IMG/VR virus record: IMGVR_UViG_3300031730_000017
Span: 1 to 33,340 of that record
Strand: one strand, 5' to 3'
Origin: a virus
DNA length: 33,340 nt
The number at the start of each line of letters is the position of its first letter. The first letter of the stretch is position 1. Positions 17,099-23,508 of the stretch are shown here, piece after piece. The notes under the pieces were generated by a model. The model did not search any database and was not told where the DNA came from. It saw nothing but the letters and a program-made list of their open reading frames with translations. The position numbers and the translations under genes are program-made.

Positions 17099-17615
17099 TC
17101 TTCCAGCACTTATAGGATTTCGGGTCTTCGGCATACAGATCGCGCATGTGCTGCCTGATGCTTTCAGCTTTCTCTGTCGCGCCAGCTCTTATGTACCCTT
17201 TCAGGGACCAACTATACCCATCAATGAGTACAGCTTCCTTCGTATTCCTTTTTGCCTCGTAATCGCCATTACGCAACTTGGCTAGGGTTTTTCGCCCGTT
17301 CTCACTGCGCACTTCTGGGGGACAAAACGGTTGACCCCCGCCTTCTGCCATATTCAGTAAGTCATACCCAGCGGCCTTACCGGAAGCGATGTAGAACTTC
17401 TCTCTGGACTGCCATTCTGCGCAGTTTTCCTCAATCACCACGCAGTCGGGCTCTAGCCCATTAGCGGCTAGCTTCCTAATCCACGCATACAGTGGGGTGT
17501 TCCGATTGCGGCTATCCCGAATGTGTCCAGCAAAACGTGTGCGGACGCAGTTCGCTTTCCCTATGTACCGAAGCGCACCGGTATCGGGGTGTATAAGGGC
17601 GTAGATATCAGCCAC
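17091..17615 (-). CDS. GIY-YIG homing endonuclease (free-standing, short)
   Basis: 174 residues. Mobile DNA endonuclease. The GIY-YIG module is visible at the N-terminus: IYAL (4-7), RYIGK (16-20), Arg25/Arg27 and H31, catalytic-type E72 in SREKFYI, and N88 in LLNMAEGGG. The C-terminal 80 residues are a short basic DNA-binding part. The start is GTG at 17615 with GAGG 7 bases upstream, overlapping the upstream stop (GTGGCTGA). A TTG two codons earlier is less likely. It sits just before TerS, a usual kind of target (conserved packaging gene). A second, larger paralogue occurs in the lysis module. Confidence 0.88.
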   Translation of the reverse strand: MADIYALIHPDTGALRYIGKANCVRTRFAGHIRDSRNRNTPLYAWIRKLAANGLEPDCVVIEENCAEWQSREKFYIASGKAAGYDLLNMAEGGGQPFCPPEVRSENGRKTLAKLRNGDYEAKRNTKEAVLIDGYSWSLKGYIRAGATEKAESIRQHMRDLYAEDPKSYKCWKNV

Positions 17616-17841
17616 GAACAATCCTCAACACCCTACCCAATTCCCTACCAATCTCATCCTCTACCGTCTGGGACGCCCCGGCACAGATGAGGTTTATCGC
17701 CCCATTCAGAGGCCAGCGGCTGTCTACAGCCATGTGGGGCCATGTGGTGTGGTACATGCGTTCTACCTTTGACAGTTCTTCGCGGACCTGGGGGATAAAG
17801 CTGATTGCGGTCTGTTCTGTTCTAGCGGTGCAGTCGGTCAT
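17608..17841 (-). CDS. Small hypothetical protein next to endonuclease
   Basis: 77 residues from the ATG at 17841, two bases after the stop of the fibre-like gene. A TTG further upstream would only add residues inside that stop region. It is soluble, with helical ends and ERMYHTTWPHMAVDSRWPLN in the middle. No domain is recognised. It ends inside the start of the GIY-YIG gene, so it may be the original neighbour of TerS before the endonuclease inserted. Confidence 0.6.
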   Translation of the reverse strand: MTDCTARTEQTAISFIPQVREELSKVERMYHTTWPHMAVDSRWPLNGAINLICAGASQTVEDEIGRELGRVLRIVRG

Positions 17842-17843
17842 GG

Positions 17844-18359
17844 TTAGATGATGCAAGGGATTCGGTAAACCTGCCCGGTGGAATCCGTGAGGGTGATCGT
17901 GGCGTTTGTCAGTGCAGCCTCTGCCCCAGCTACCAGCCCGGTTACGGCAGCATTCCCGAGCACAAGCTGTCCGGTGACCGTTGCACCAAGCGCATTCAGC
18001 TTCAGACGTGTAGCCCGAGTACCACCAGCACCCTGCGTCCGAAGATTCATGTCGAAGTCTTCGCTGGTGTCGGTTACGTCTGTAGCTACTACGTCAATTG
18101 ATCCACCGATTTCGACATTTTCCGAAGCCGTCTCAACCGAAAACGTCAGCGTTACACCCTGCCCGGCAGCAGGCGTCCCGGATGTTTCGTGACGCAAATC
18201 AAGCCCTATCGCCGCTGTATTGGTAAGGGCATCACTGCGTAGGAGCCGCACCCCCGGCGAATTTCCTGAAGTCACCGCTGTTTGAATTGTAAGCGTCTCA
18301 GCTATGACATTCCCGACTTTCTGCCCAGTAGGCAGTTCACTGATTTTGACTGTCGCCAT
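17844..18359 (-). CDS. Putative fibre/appendage protein (beta-rich, trimeric-fibre style)
   Basis: 171 residues, ATG start. An N-terminal motif ATVKISELPTG is followed by a Thr/Ala/Gly-rich beta domain with RLKLNALGATVTGQLVLGNA, the type of repeat seen in trimeric phage fibres. It ends with a short strand segment LTDSTGQVYRIPC. No coiled coil or enzymatic motif is seen. It is too small for a main tail fibre and could be a head fibre or a fibre tip. The following small protein (53 residues) shares the style of its last segment. Confidence 0.6.
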   Translation of the reverse strand: MATVKISELPTGQKVGNVIAETLTIQTAVTSGNSPGVRLLRSDALTNTAAIGLDLRHETSGTPAAGQGVTLTFSVETASENVEIGGSIDVVATDVTDTSEDFDMNLRTQGAGGTRATRLKLNALGATVTGQLVLGNAAVTGLVAGAEAALTNATITLTDSTGQVYRIPCII

Positions 18360-18364
18360 GTTCT

Positions 18365-18526
18365 TTAATCCGTAGTTACGTAAGTAGTTCCGTCATCAAG
18401 CATGACGTAAGTGGTTCCGTCGTCCAGTGTGATTGCGCCGTCTGGGATTAGCTCTCCGGTCCCGCCCGATCCGCCCACGATCCCACTAGCGATACTCTGG
18501 ACGATGCTTGAGACTATCGAACTCAT
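18365..18526 (-). CDS. 53-residue protein with tandem LDDGTTYV repeat
   Basis: Short gene from ATG 18526 (overlapping the previous stop as ATGA) to TAA at 18365-18367. Residues 1-20 are Ser/Ile/Val/Gly-rich (MSSIVSSIVQSIASGIVGGS) and may be an amphipathic or membrane-like helix. Residues 34-41 and 43-50 are a perfect tandem LDDGTTYV, likely a beta hairpin. It sits immediately before the fibre-like gene, so a virion or assembly role is possible. The junctions support it as real despite its size. Confidence 0.65.
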   Translation of the reverse strand: MSSIVSSIVQSIASGIVGGSGGTGELIPDGAITLDDGTTYVMLDDGTTYVTTD

Positions 18527-19056
18527 TTACCAAACCCACTAGAGCCGCCCATATTGGCCTTGACCTGTGCAACGCGTTCTTTCACGCGTTCAAGGAACCA
18601 TTCCGGCGTACCGGTTGCGGGGTTCCAGTCGCAGCACATGGCTGCAGTCGTCTTGCCTTCCAGAACGGCCGGATGCGTCTCAGTGAATATCCCCTGCTGC
18701 GTCCAGACGTTTGCCGCCTTCCGTTGAGCTTCAGGCGGGCTATTGAAATCAGTCTTCGGAACGCCGGGAACAACCTTGTATTCGATTGCGTCGAAACTGA
18801 AACCCATTCCGGGGATCACCCAGTTACGGGCGCAGAGGTTGCGGTAAGCCTTTTCCTTGACAATTTCACCGGACACCGAACCATCACCCCACTTCTTCAC
18901 AGCGCGATACGCAGGCTCGGACATGAAACGCTGGAACACTTTGGCCTTCACGGCTTCCGATTCAGTAGCCAGATACTCGTCTACGATCTTGACGCGAACG
19001 AGACCGTCATTGTCGCTTTGACGTGAGAAGCCTTTCGACCACGGGGATACTGCCAT
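18523..19056 (-). CDS. Hypothetical protein after the spanin genes
   Basis: 177 residues. I chose the ATG at 19056, which overlaps the Rz1 stop (TAATG) and has AAGGAG 9 bases upstream. It is soluble with mixed secondary structure and basic helical stretches (DEYLATESEAVKAKVFQRFM), a CC pair at 142-143 (AAMCCDWNP) and a C-terminal helix ending Gly/Ser-rich. I do not recognise a domain. The linked position between lysis and virion genes gives no clear role. Confidence 0.7.
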   Translation of the reverse strand: MAVSPWSKGFSRQSDNDGLVRVKIVDEYLATESEAVKAKVFQRFMSEPAYRAVKKWGDGSVSGEIVKEKAYRNLCARNWVIPGMGFSFDAIEYKVVPGVPKTDFNSPPEAQRKAANVWTQQGIFTETHPAVLEGKTTAAMCCDWNPATGTPEWFLERVKERVAQVKANMGGSSGFGK

Positions 19057-19364
19057 TATTGCATGCTCCTTGTCTTGTCGCGCCAATCGTTGACGCAACC
19101 AGTTAGTTTGATGTGCCGCCCGCCCAGCTCACCGTACAGCGTAACTAGGGAATCGAAGGCTTCCACCAGCTCCGCATAGGATTTCGTTTGCAGGTTCGGA
19201 ATCGCCGAAGGGGCAGCTTTGTATGCCGGGTCGCAATCCACCAACGGGGGCGGGGGTGGCGTTTCCGGTGACAATGTTGGCCTGATTGATTTGCTGGTTG
19301 AGCAAGCTGAAAGTGTCGTCAGAAAGACCACACACAGCAACGTCTTGCGGGTTAGCACGTACAC
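19056..19364 (-). CDS. Outer-membrane spanin lipoprotein (Rz1-like)
   Basis: 102 residues from a GTG with GGGGAG 9 bases upstream. Signal peptide 1-20 ends in the lipobox LSAC with Cys21 as the lipidated residue. A Pro-rich segment follows (PETPPPPPLVD, 33-43), as in Rz1 proteins. It would be anchored to the outer membrane and complex with Rz across the periplasm to fuse the two membranes at lysis. The gene overlaps Rz out of frame for 236 bases and extends 73 bases past the Rz stop, a known spanin arrangement. Confidence 0.85.
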   Translation of the reverse strand: MYVLTRKTLLCVVFLTTLSACSTSKSIRPTLSPETPPPPPLVDCDPAYKAAPSAIPNLQTKSYAELVEAFDSLVTLYGELGGRHIKLTGCVNDWRDKTRSMQ

Positions 19365-19662
19365 TGGCGGTTACTCCCCTGCTGATTGTGCTAGACGCAC
19401 GACGCGCCTTAGCAAGTGATGTTTGGTATTCCTCTGCTGCGGCTACTTGCGCTTCCTTCAACGTCTTGATGCTCGTTTCTTGCTCAGCTACCTTGGCTTC
19501 CCATTCAATCCTGGACTTCTCGGCAGCGGTCACGGCATCAGCGCGTTCCTTCAGTAGCTTTACCTCTGCCCGAGCAGTAGCGTTCGTGTCGCCTTTCATA
19601 TAACCAGCGCCGAACGTCCCAGCAAAGGCCAGAACCAGCCCTAAGATCAACCATGGATTCAT
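19129..19662 (-). CDS. Inner-membrane spanin (Rz-like)
   Basis: 177 residues. Residues 4-21 form an N-terminal membrane anchor (WLILGLVLAFAGTFGAGY), and 30-90 a periplasmic coiled coil rich in Ala, Glu and Lys. This is the layout of Rz. The second ATG (19662) is preferred over one two codons earlier because GAGG lies 8 bases before it and it overlaps the upstream stop (ATGA). Rz1 starts within it in another frame. The partner pairing completes the last lysis step in a Gram-negative host. Confidence 0.82.
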   Translation of the reverse strand: MNPWLILGLVLAFAGTFGAGYMKGDTNATARAEVKLLKERADAVTAAEKSRIEWEAKVAEQETSIKTLKEAQVAAAEEYQTSLAKARRASSTISRGVTASVRANPQDVAVCGLSDDTFSLLNQQINQANIVTGNATPAPVGGLRPGIQSCPFGDSEPANEILCGAGGSLRFPSYAVR

Positions 19663-19769
19663 GGGCATTGCCTCATTTCAGCATTGTGGAACCGCCCAGC
19701 GCTATACGCAGTGATACACGCACCGGTTAGGATGGATAGGAAGATTGTGGCTAGAAGGGCGCGTTTCAC
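19659..19769 (-). CDS. 36-residue membrane/lipoprotein-like peptide in lysis cassette
   Basis: Short gene from GTG 19769 (GTGA overlap with the holin-like gene) to TGA at 19659 (ATGA overlap with Rz). The product starts MKRALLATIFLSILTGAC, with a basic start, a hydrophobic core and a lipobox-like LTGAC, followed by a short polar tail. It could be a small membrane protein, a holin regulator or a mini-lipoprotein. Coupling on both sides and the signal-like sequence support it. The function is unknown. Confidence 0.6.
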   Translation of the reverse strand: MKRALLATIFLSILTGACITAYSAGRFHNAEMRQCP

Positions 19770-20155
19770 GACTTGTCAGATACTTTAGGCGGGATAGGCG
19801 GGGGATCGCCGGCAACCTTGGCAACCTCGATAACTGAATCATTGTTCTGTTTCTTGTTCACTGCATACCCAACGATCCACATTCCGCCCCATGCCGCAAG
19901 CTCAATCGCGCCGGCACGCCCAGCTATCATCAGGAAAACGATTCCCCAGCCTGTCACGATAAACGCACCCGCTTGGAATAGTTTGTTGCTAGCGAGACGG
20001 CCATTATCCGCCGTAACCACATCGAAGCACTGGATAAGTGGATTGCGACGCTGCTCGATTATCCACATAACACAGATGGCAGCAATGATAACCAAGAGCG
20101 CGAACATGGCGACAGTTTCGCGTGTGAGCCATTCCGGTAGATCAGGGATGTTCAC
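19766..20155 (-). CDS. Holin candidate, three membrane segments
   Basis: 129 residues from a GTG (GTGA overlap with the endonuclease stop). Hydrophobic segments lie at about 15-34, 61-78 and 83-99, with a charged C-terminal tail rich in Pro, Lys and Asp. Size, topology and position just before Rz/Rz1 suit a class I-like holin that would release the lysozyme. The loop NPLIQCFDVVTADNGRLASN between TM1 and TM2 is a pattern I have seen in other small phage membrane proteins. Other small membrane proteins in this cassette could be the holin instead. Confidence 0.6.
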   Translation of the reverse strand: MNIPDLPEWLTRETVAMFALLVIIAAICVMWIIEQRRNPLIQCFDVVTADNGRLASNKLFQAGAFIVTGWGIVFLMIAGRAGAIELAAWGGMWIVGYAVNKKQNNDSVIEVAKVAGDPPPIPPKVSDKS

Positions 20156-20994
20156 TTAGGCTCATCATCCATTCTTTCGCGCGCCGGTCCATTATAGCGC
20201 TCTGGTAGCTTACGCGAGAAATCACTAATTGTGAGTGATTCTTTCCCAATCAGATGTTTATTAAATCGGCGCCTGACAGCAGACGGATTCATACCAACTT
20301 CTTGCGCGATGTCCTTTACCCACCGCTTCACACCGTCCACTACGATCACTACTGTGTTTGGGTTTAGCAAGCCCTTTCTCCCGGCAATCTTTGCTCTAAA
20401 TTCCGGGTCCTTCCACAATTCTCGGTGACGATCAGCTTTCCTGAGCCGCTGCTCTTGAGTAAGGTTCATAGGAACCCCGAGCTGCGCATTGCTCTGTTTC
20501 TGTCGCGCTTCCGGGGAAGCCTTTCTACCAAGCTGATTAGGAGGGTTTGTTTTTAGCCACTCGCGAGTCTTCATTGACAGCTTCTCTCGCACATCTGGCG
20601 GCGTCACCCTTCCAAAGTTAGGATGCCTCTCGCCAGTGATCGCCCTGAGCTTGTCCTTCATCGCCTCGGAATGCCGAAACCCAGCTGTAGACTCTCCGCC
20701 AGGAAGAATGTTCAGCAATTTAGCCCCAAGGCCGCGAAACTGTGCGATCCAGTAAACCTCACCTTCCATCAGTTCGGCGTGCGATTCGTATCGTTCAATC
20801 TCCATTAGGACGGGGCGTTTACCTTGCCCTAGAAGCCGACTTATCCACCCTAGAACCTTCGGCCTTTTCTTACGTCTAGCTGATGAAATGTGATTAGATA
20901 GGCGCGTTTCTCCGCGATAAACCGTCTGCCCTACGTATCTAGCTAGTTTCGTATCCGGGTCAAGTAAGGCATAGACAATCATGGCGTCAGCCAC
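20152..20994 (-). CDS. GIY-YIG homing endonuclease with NUMOD-type repeats and C-terminal HTH
   Basis: 280 residues. GIY-YIG catalytic domain: VYAL (7-10), RYVG (19-22), H35, E79 in MEGEVYWIAQF, N95 in LLNILPGG. Residues of about 105-175 hold NUMOD3-like segments (HSEAMKDKL, HPNFGR, SPEARQKQS) that help DNA recognition. Residues 228-244 (KDIAQEVGMNPSAVRRR) form an HTH. The GTG start has GAGG 8 bases upstream, and the codons GTGGCTGA match those starting the other endonuclease at 17615. It interrupts the lysis genes between lysozyme and holin candidate. It looks complete, so mobility is possible. Confidence 0.9.
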   Translation of the reverse strand: MADAMIVYALLDPDTKLARYVGQTVYRGETRLSNHISSARRKKRPKVLGWISRLLGQGKRPVLMEIERYESHAELMEGEVYWIAQFRGLGAKLLNILPGGESTAGFRHSEAMKDKLRAITGERHPNFGRVTPPDVREKLSMKTREWLKTNPPNQLGRKASPEARQKQSNAQLGVPMNLTQEQRLRKADRHRELWKDPEFRAKIAGRKGLLNPNTVVIVVDGVKRWVKDIAQEVGMNPSAVRRRFNKHLIGKESLTISDFSRKLPERYNGPARERMDDEPK

Positions 20995-21422
20995 AAGTCA
21001 GCCTCACGCTTCCGGCGCTTGGTGAGCCCAGCCATGACAACCCCGTCATTCTTGTTCCACCGTGCCAGTTCAGCAGGCACCGCGTCATAGTTCCCACGGT
21101 TCAACTTGCGCAGTAGCGTGGATGATTCAAGCGCTTTCAGGCCGCAATTGTATGAGAAGCTGACGAGGCAATCGAACTGTCCCTGGGTCAGCGGAACCAT
21201 AACCAGCGCCTCTACACCCTTCTCAAACTTCGTCAGATCGGCACGCAACCGTTCTACCGCTGCGGGTTCGGTAATCGACATTCCGGGCAATACGTCAATC
21301 CCGGTACTGCCATAGCCCACCGTCCAAGGGTGCCCATCTTTACTGCCAGGATCGGGGTAAGACTTTGAGCTAAACCCCTCGAATCCCTTGATTGCTACAA
21401 TCCCATCGGGCGAGACTCGCAT
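20979..21422 (-). CDS. Endolysin, T4-type lysozyme (GH24)
   Basis: 147 residues. It cleaves the glycan strands of peptidoglycan. The catalytic triad pattern is visible: E15 (KGFEGF), D24 (SYPDPG) and T34 (PWTVGYG), followed by the family features LTQGQFDCLVSFSYNCG and a C-terminal RRKREADLW. There is no signal or SAR segment at the N-terminus, so export should depend on a holin. The ATG at 21422 follows GAGGGG and overlaps the preceding stop (TGATG). Length is normal for short phage lysozymes. Confidence 0.93.
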   Translation of the reverse strand: MRVSPDGIVAIKGFEGFSSKSYPDPGSKDGHPWTVGYGSTGIDVLPGMSITEPAAVERLRADLTKFEKGVEALVMVPLTQGQFDCLVSFSYNCGLKALESSTLLRKLNRGNYDAVPAELARWNKNDGVVMAGLTKRRKREADLWLTP

Positions 21423-21544
21423 CAAAACCCCTCGGAACCGTCGCTAAGGTAGGTTTTTCCAACAAACCCAGTCTTGTCGATTCCGCCGCCAACGCCTTCG
21501 CCGATCCATCCGCCCTTGTCACTGATCCATCCGGACTTGCTCAT
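21422..21544 (-). CDS. 40-residue Gly/Trp-rich protein
   Basis: Short gene from ATG 21544 (overlaps the upstream stop as ATGA) to the TGA that overlaps the lysozyme start. The sequence has alternating short units: SGWISDKGGWIGEGVGGGID then KTGFVGKTYL. It has no charge pattern or membrane segment of a usual holin and no known motif. Because its frame is also open further upstream, a 100-residue version is possible on paper, but the extra part is low-quality sequence overlapping another gene. The role is unknown. Confidence 0.6.
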   Translation of the reverse strand: MSKSGWISDKGGWIGEGVGGGIDKTGFVGKTYLSDGSEGF

Positions 21545-21717
21545 ACACCCGCCGCCGCACTGGCAGACTGAACGCTGGCCGAAACCGGAGCCATGGCGGT
21601 TGCCGTGTCGTCGATTTGCTGTTGCGTCACAAGATCGGAAGCGATTCGCGCCTTCGTGGCGTTCAAGCTCGCTATCTGATTGTTGATGATGATGATTACT
21701 GACGCCGCTGAACTCAT
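21541..21717 (-). CDS. 58-residue Ala/Ser-rich small protein
   Basis: Short gene from ATG 21717, overlapping the upstream stop (ATGA), to TGA at 21541, which overlaps the next start (ATGA). The product has a hydrophobic start (SVIIIINNQI), then an Ala/Ser/Thr/Gln-rich helix. It resembles small amphipathic phage proteins but has no known motif. The two neat 4-base junctions support it over the alternative longer frame on the same strand. Confidence 0.6.
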   Translation of the reverse strand: MSSAASVIIIINNQIASLNATKARIASDLVTQQQIDDTATAMAPVSASVQSASAAAGV

Positions 21718-22109
21718 TTAACACCTGCCTTTAGCTTGGCTATGTCACCCTCATGCTTAAGGGCGTATGCGTTTGTCACGCTGCCTTGATCGCGGACAGC
21801 GGACAATTCCTGTCTTACGGACTCAATAGCTTTCATGTCAGCACGTCTTTCAGCCGCCATGACTTCCATCGCGGAGATTGCACGGATGCGCTCAGTCTCC
21901 GCATCCTTGTGGAATCCGTAGGCTAGAGAGATGCCGCCTACAGCGAGAACGGCGCCTATCAGAAATCCAGCCCCGCCCATGTTGAAAACCGTGCTCGCGG
22001 TATTCGTGTTGCTTGGGGCAGATAACCTGTTCAGAGCTTCCCACCTGTCCAGCAAGCGGGCCACCCGTACCTCATGGGCTTCTAGCCCTTCCCCCATTTC
22101 AGCACCCAT
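21714..22109 (-). CDS. Membrane protein with coiled-coil C-terminus (lysis module)
   Basis: 131 residues, ATG with GGGAGG 7 bases upstream. A charged N-terminus (1-30) precedes one Gly/Ala/Val-rich membrane segment (44-66). A charged coiled coil (68-112) follows. It overlaps the previous membrane protein by 28 bases. It could be a holin partner, antiholin or Rz-type accessory. I cannot choose from sequence alone. Confidence 0.65.
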   Translation of the reverse strand: MGAEMGEGLEAHEVRVARLLDRWEALNRLSAPSNTNTASTVFNMGGAGFLIGAVLAVGGISLAYGFHKDAETERIRAISAMEVMAAERRADMKAIESVRQELSAVRDQGSVTNAYALKHEGDIAKLKAGVK

Positions 22110-22459
22110 TCCAGGGCCTCCCAGATACTTTTAGCTGCCATCAGCAGCAGGAACCCGGCCAGCAAAAAAGCACCTCTACCCATGTTCGCTATGCGGTTGT
22201 ATCCGTTGATCGTCTTTTCCAGTCCGACGATTCTGTTCATCACGGCTTTCCCTGTAACTACTCCGTTCTCGTCTGAGAAGGAATCCCGGAAACCGTTGTG
22301 AGCCACTTCCAACGCGTCTACGCGCCTGATTGTGGCCTCTATTCGTGCAATCAGCCTTTCCTCAAGGCCCTTGATGTGCAGCAGTAGGGCGTCTTCCATG
22401 CCCTCTAACGCTTGCTTGAGGGCGGCTAACCGCTCCCCGTTGGTGACTTCACCGCTCAT
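22082..22459 (-). CDS. Coiled-coil protein with C-terminal membrane anchor
   Basis: 125 residues. Residues 8-55 are a heptad-rich coiled coil (RLAALKQALEGMEDALLLHI and on), and residues 95-114 a hydrophobic membrane segment followed by a short basic/aromatic tail. This topology resembles XhlA-like lysis-associated proteins. I use the ATG at 22459, coupled to the previous stop (ATGA). A GTG four codons earlier is also possible. It precedes another single-TM protein of similar length, so the two may act as a pair. Confidence 0.65.
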   Translation of the reverse strand: MSGEVTNGERLAALKQALEGMEDALLLHIKGLEERLIARIEATIRRVDALEVAHNGFRDSFSDENGVVTGKAVMNRIVGLEKTINGYNRIANMGRGAFLLAGFLLLMAAKSIWEALEWVLKWGKG

Positions 22460-22713
22460 GGGTCCGGGCACACACTATGCTCAGGAGCTTGTCCGAGCAT
22501 GCAGGCAATTAGATCGTCGCGGTTGATGGCTCCGGCGTTTGCTGAGGACAGGAGCAGTGCGATGGCGACGAAGGCCCGCACGATATGCTTGTTCTTCGCG
22601 ATCTTTCGTTCCCAGATTGGATGATCGAGCAAATACGGGACGACACCATTGCGCTTACCACGCGCAGACCTTTCACGGTTTACGGCTTGTCGAATCTCTT
22701 TCGCTGCTTTCAT
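22456..22713 (-). CDS. Small membrane protein, first gene of late/lysis operon
   Basis: 85 residues from the ATG at 22713, which has AAGGA 7 bases upstream. The open frame runs further 5' without a good start and with poor, hairpin-rich sequence, so I reject the longer version. A basic N-terminus (1-43) is followed by a membrane segment at 44-61 (IVRAFVAIALLLSS, ending ANAGA) and a short tail with three acidic residues and two Cys. It may sit in the inner membrane. The function is unknown. Confidence 0.65.
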   Translation of the reverse strand: MKAAKEIRQAVNRERSARGKRNGVVPYLLDHPIWERKIAKNKHIVRAFVAIALLLSSANAGAINRDDLIACMLGQAPEHSVCPDP

Positions 22714-22734
22714 GGGCTTCCTTGCTGAATAGGT

Positions 22735-22792
22735 GGCCCGCCACCCTGCGGGAGATTCACAGGGGCGGGCCTCGGCTGAGGGGAACAGCCGA
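22735..22792 (-). promoter_or_regulatory. Structured leader: two adjacent hairpins before the lysis operon
   Basis: The stretch 22714-22905 holds no convincing gene. Minus-strand structures: TCGGCTG-7-CAGCCGA (22772-22792) and GGCCCGC...GCGGGCC (22735-22771) with an inner CCCTG/CAGGG helix and a 2-base bulge. Neither has a T-run, so they look like a folded 5' leader or processing site rather than terminators. The TATAGA at about 22846 could be a -10 box, but no good -35 is seen. Confidence 0.4.
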
Positions 22793-22905
22793 AAGGGATA
22801 AGGGTGTCGTCTGGCAGCTGGATCGCTAAGGCTTGGCTCTATACCCCGCAACCGCTCATCTAGCCAGCTCGAAAGGCCGGATTGCTCACGACACGGAAAA
22901 GGAAA

Positions 22906-22923
22906 CGCCCCGGTTAAGGGGCG
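22906..22923 (-). terminator. Terminator-like hairpin ending the early/junction transcripts
   Basis: CGCCCC and GGGGCG pair around a 6-base TTAACC loop, and the minus-strand continuation is TTTCCTTTTCC. It lies 8 bases after the stop of the small ORF at 22932. It would stop early transcription before the lysis operon. The T-run is interrupted, so strength is uncertain. Confidence 0.5.
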
Positions 22924-22931
22924 CTGTTGGT

Positions 22932-23129
22932 TCAAGCCGGCATGGGAGTGATTGGCTCTCGTGCCTCCCGCCGTATAGCTACTAAGTAGCGCCGACTTCC
23001 AGCAGCATCGTCCGCTGGTACTGCCTCTACAGGCTTGATTGAGGATGACCGGCGCTGATCCCCGGCTTCACTGGTTATCGTCGGAAGTGCTTGCCAGTTT
23101 CTGTCTCTAGTCCGCCACATGTTGCGCAT
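22932..23129 (-). CDS. Possible small basic protein at early/late junction
   Basis: 65 residues from an ATG without a clear Shine-Dalgarno. The N-terminus is basic and Trp/Arg-rich (MRNMWRTRDRNW), and the C-terminus Arg/Pro-rich. It lies between a 65-base hairpin and a terminator-like hairpin, so it may be a coding gene with a structured leader, or the segment may be a non-coding RNA with a chance open frame. Confidence is low because the translation has little recognisable character. Confidence 0.4.
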   Translation of the reverse strand: MRNMWRTRDRNWQALPTITSEAGDQRRSSSIKPVEAVPADDAAGSRRYLVAIRREAREPITPMPA

Positions 23130-23146
23130 CAGCCTGCGCTACATCC

Positions 23147-23211
23147 TCAAGTAGCTTACCTCCAGCGAGGCCCTCCGCATGCGCATTTGGAGTGAAGGTC
23201 AAGCTACTTGA
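23147..23211. other. Long inverted repeat (65-base hairpin)
   Basis: TCAAGTAGCTT (23147-23157) and AAGCTACTTGA (23201-23211) are perfect complements. Inside, ACC pairs with GGT after a single-base bulge, and CTCCA with TGGAG, leaving a GC-rich loop with GCATGC. It lies in the 154-base gap between genes. It could be a transcript-folding element, a protein-binding site or part of an origin. Confidence 0.7.
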
Positions 23212-23283
23212 ACATGCAACGTCACCATCCGGCGACTATACAAATCTACAGGGTTCAGAGCGCCCGTGCAACTGTTTTCTGTG

Positions 23284-23508
23284 TTATCGCACAACCTTTA
23301 CGGGCTCACGGTGGACATAACTCAGCCCGCCCGGAAGCGCCCAAACCGACGAAGTTCCGTAAACCCTCGGCTTCGGTAGCTTCGTGTACGAAAGCGGCCC
23401 ACAGTGTTCAACCTGTATAGGCATTCGCATCCCGAATAACTCAAGGTGGGGAATGAAACCTATGCAGGTTTGTGTTCCGCGAACCTTTTCACCTTCGATC
23501 ATTACCAT
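23284..23508 (-). CDS. Small hypothetical protein
   Basis: 74 residues. The ATG at 23508 has GAGG 5 bases upstream and overlaps the end of the preceding gene by 7 bases. A second ATG at 23502 forms TAATG. The protein is neutral to basic, with aromatic and Pro residues (PIQVEHCGPLSYTKLPKPRV, VWALPGGLSYVHREP) and no known domain. A weak promoter-like sequence (TTGCAC-17-TAGATT, or TATAGT) follows its stop. The function is unknown. Confidence 0.55.
   Translation of the reverse strand: MVMIEGEKVRGTQTCIGFIPHLELFGMRMPIQVEHCGPLSYTKLPKPRVYGTSSVWALPGGLSYVHREPVKVVR

Noticed and set aside
21422-21724. 100-residue frame across the two short lysis-module genes
   Set aside because: Its first part overlaps a better short gene in another frame, with ATGA junctions at both ends. 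Only the last 40 codons are retained.
22456-22935. 159-residue version of the first lysis gene
   Set aside because: The extra N-terminal part crosses two hairpins and has no ribosome-binding site. The ATG at 22713 has AAGGA at 7 bases.
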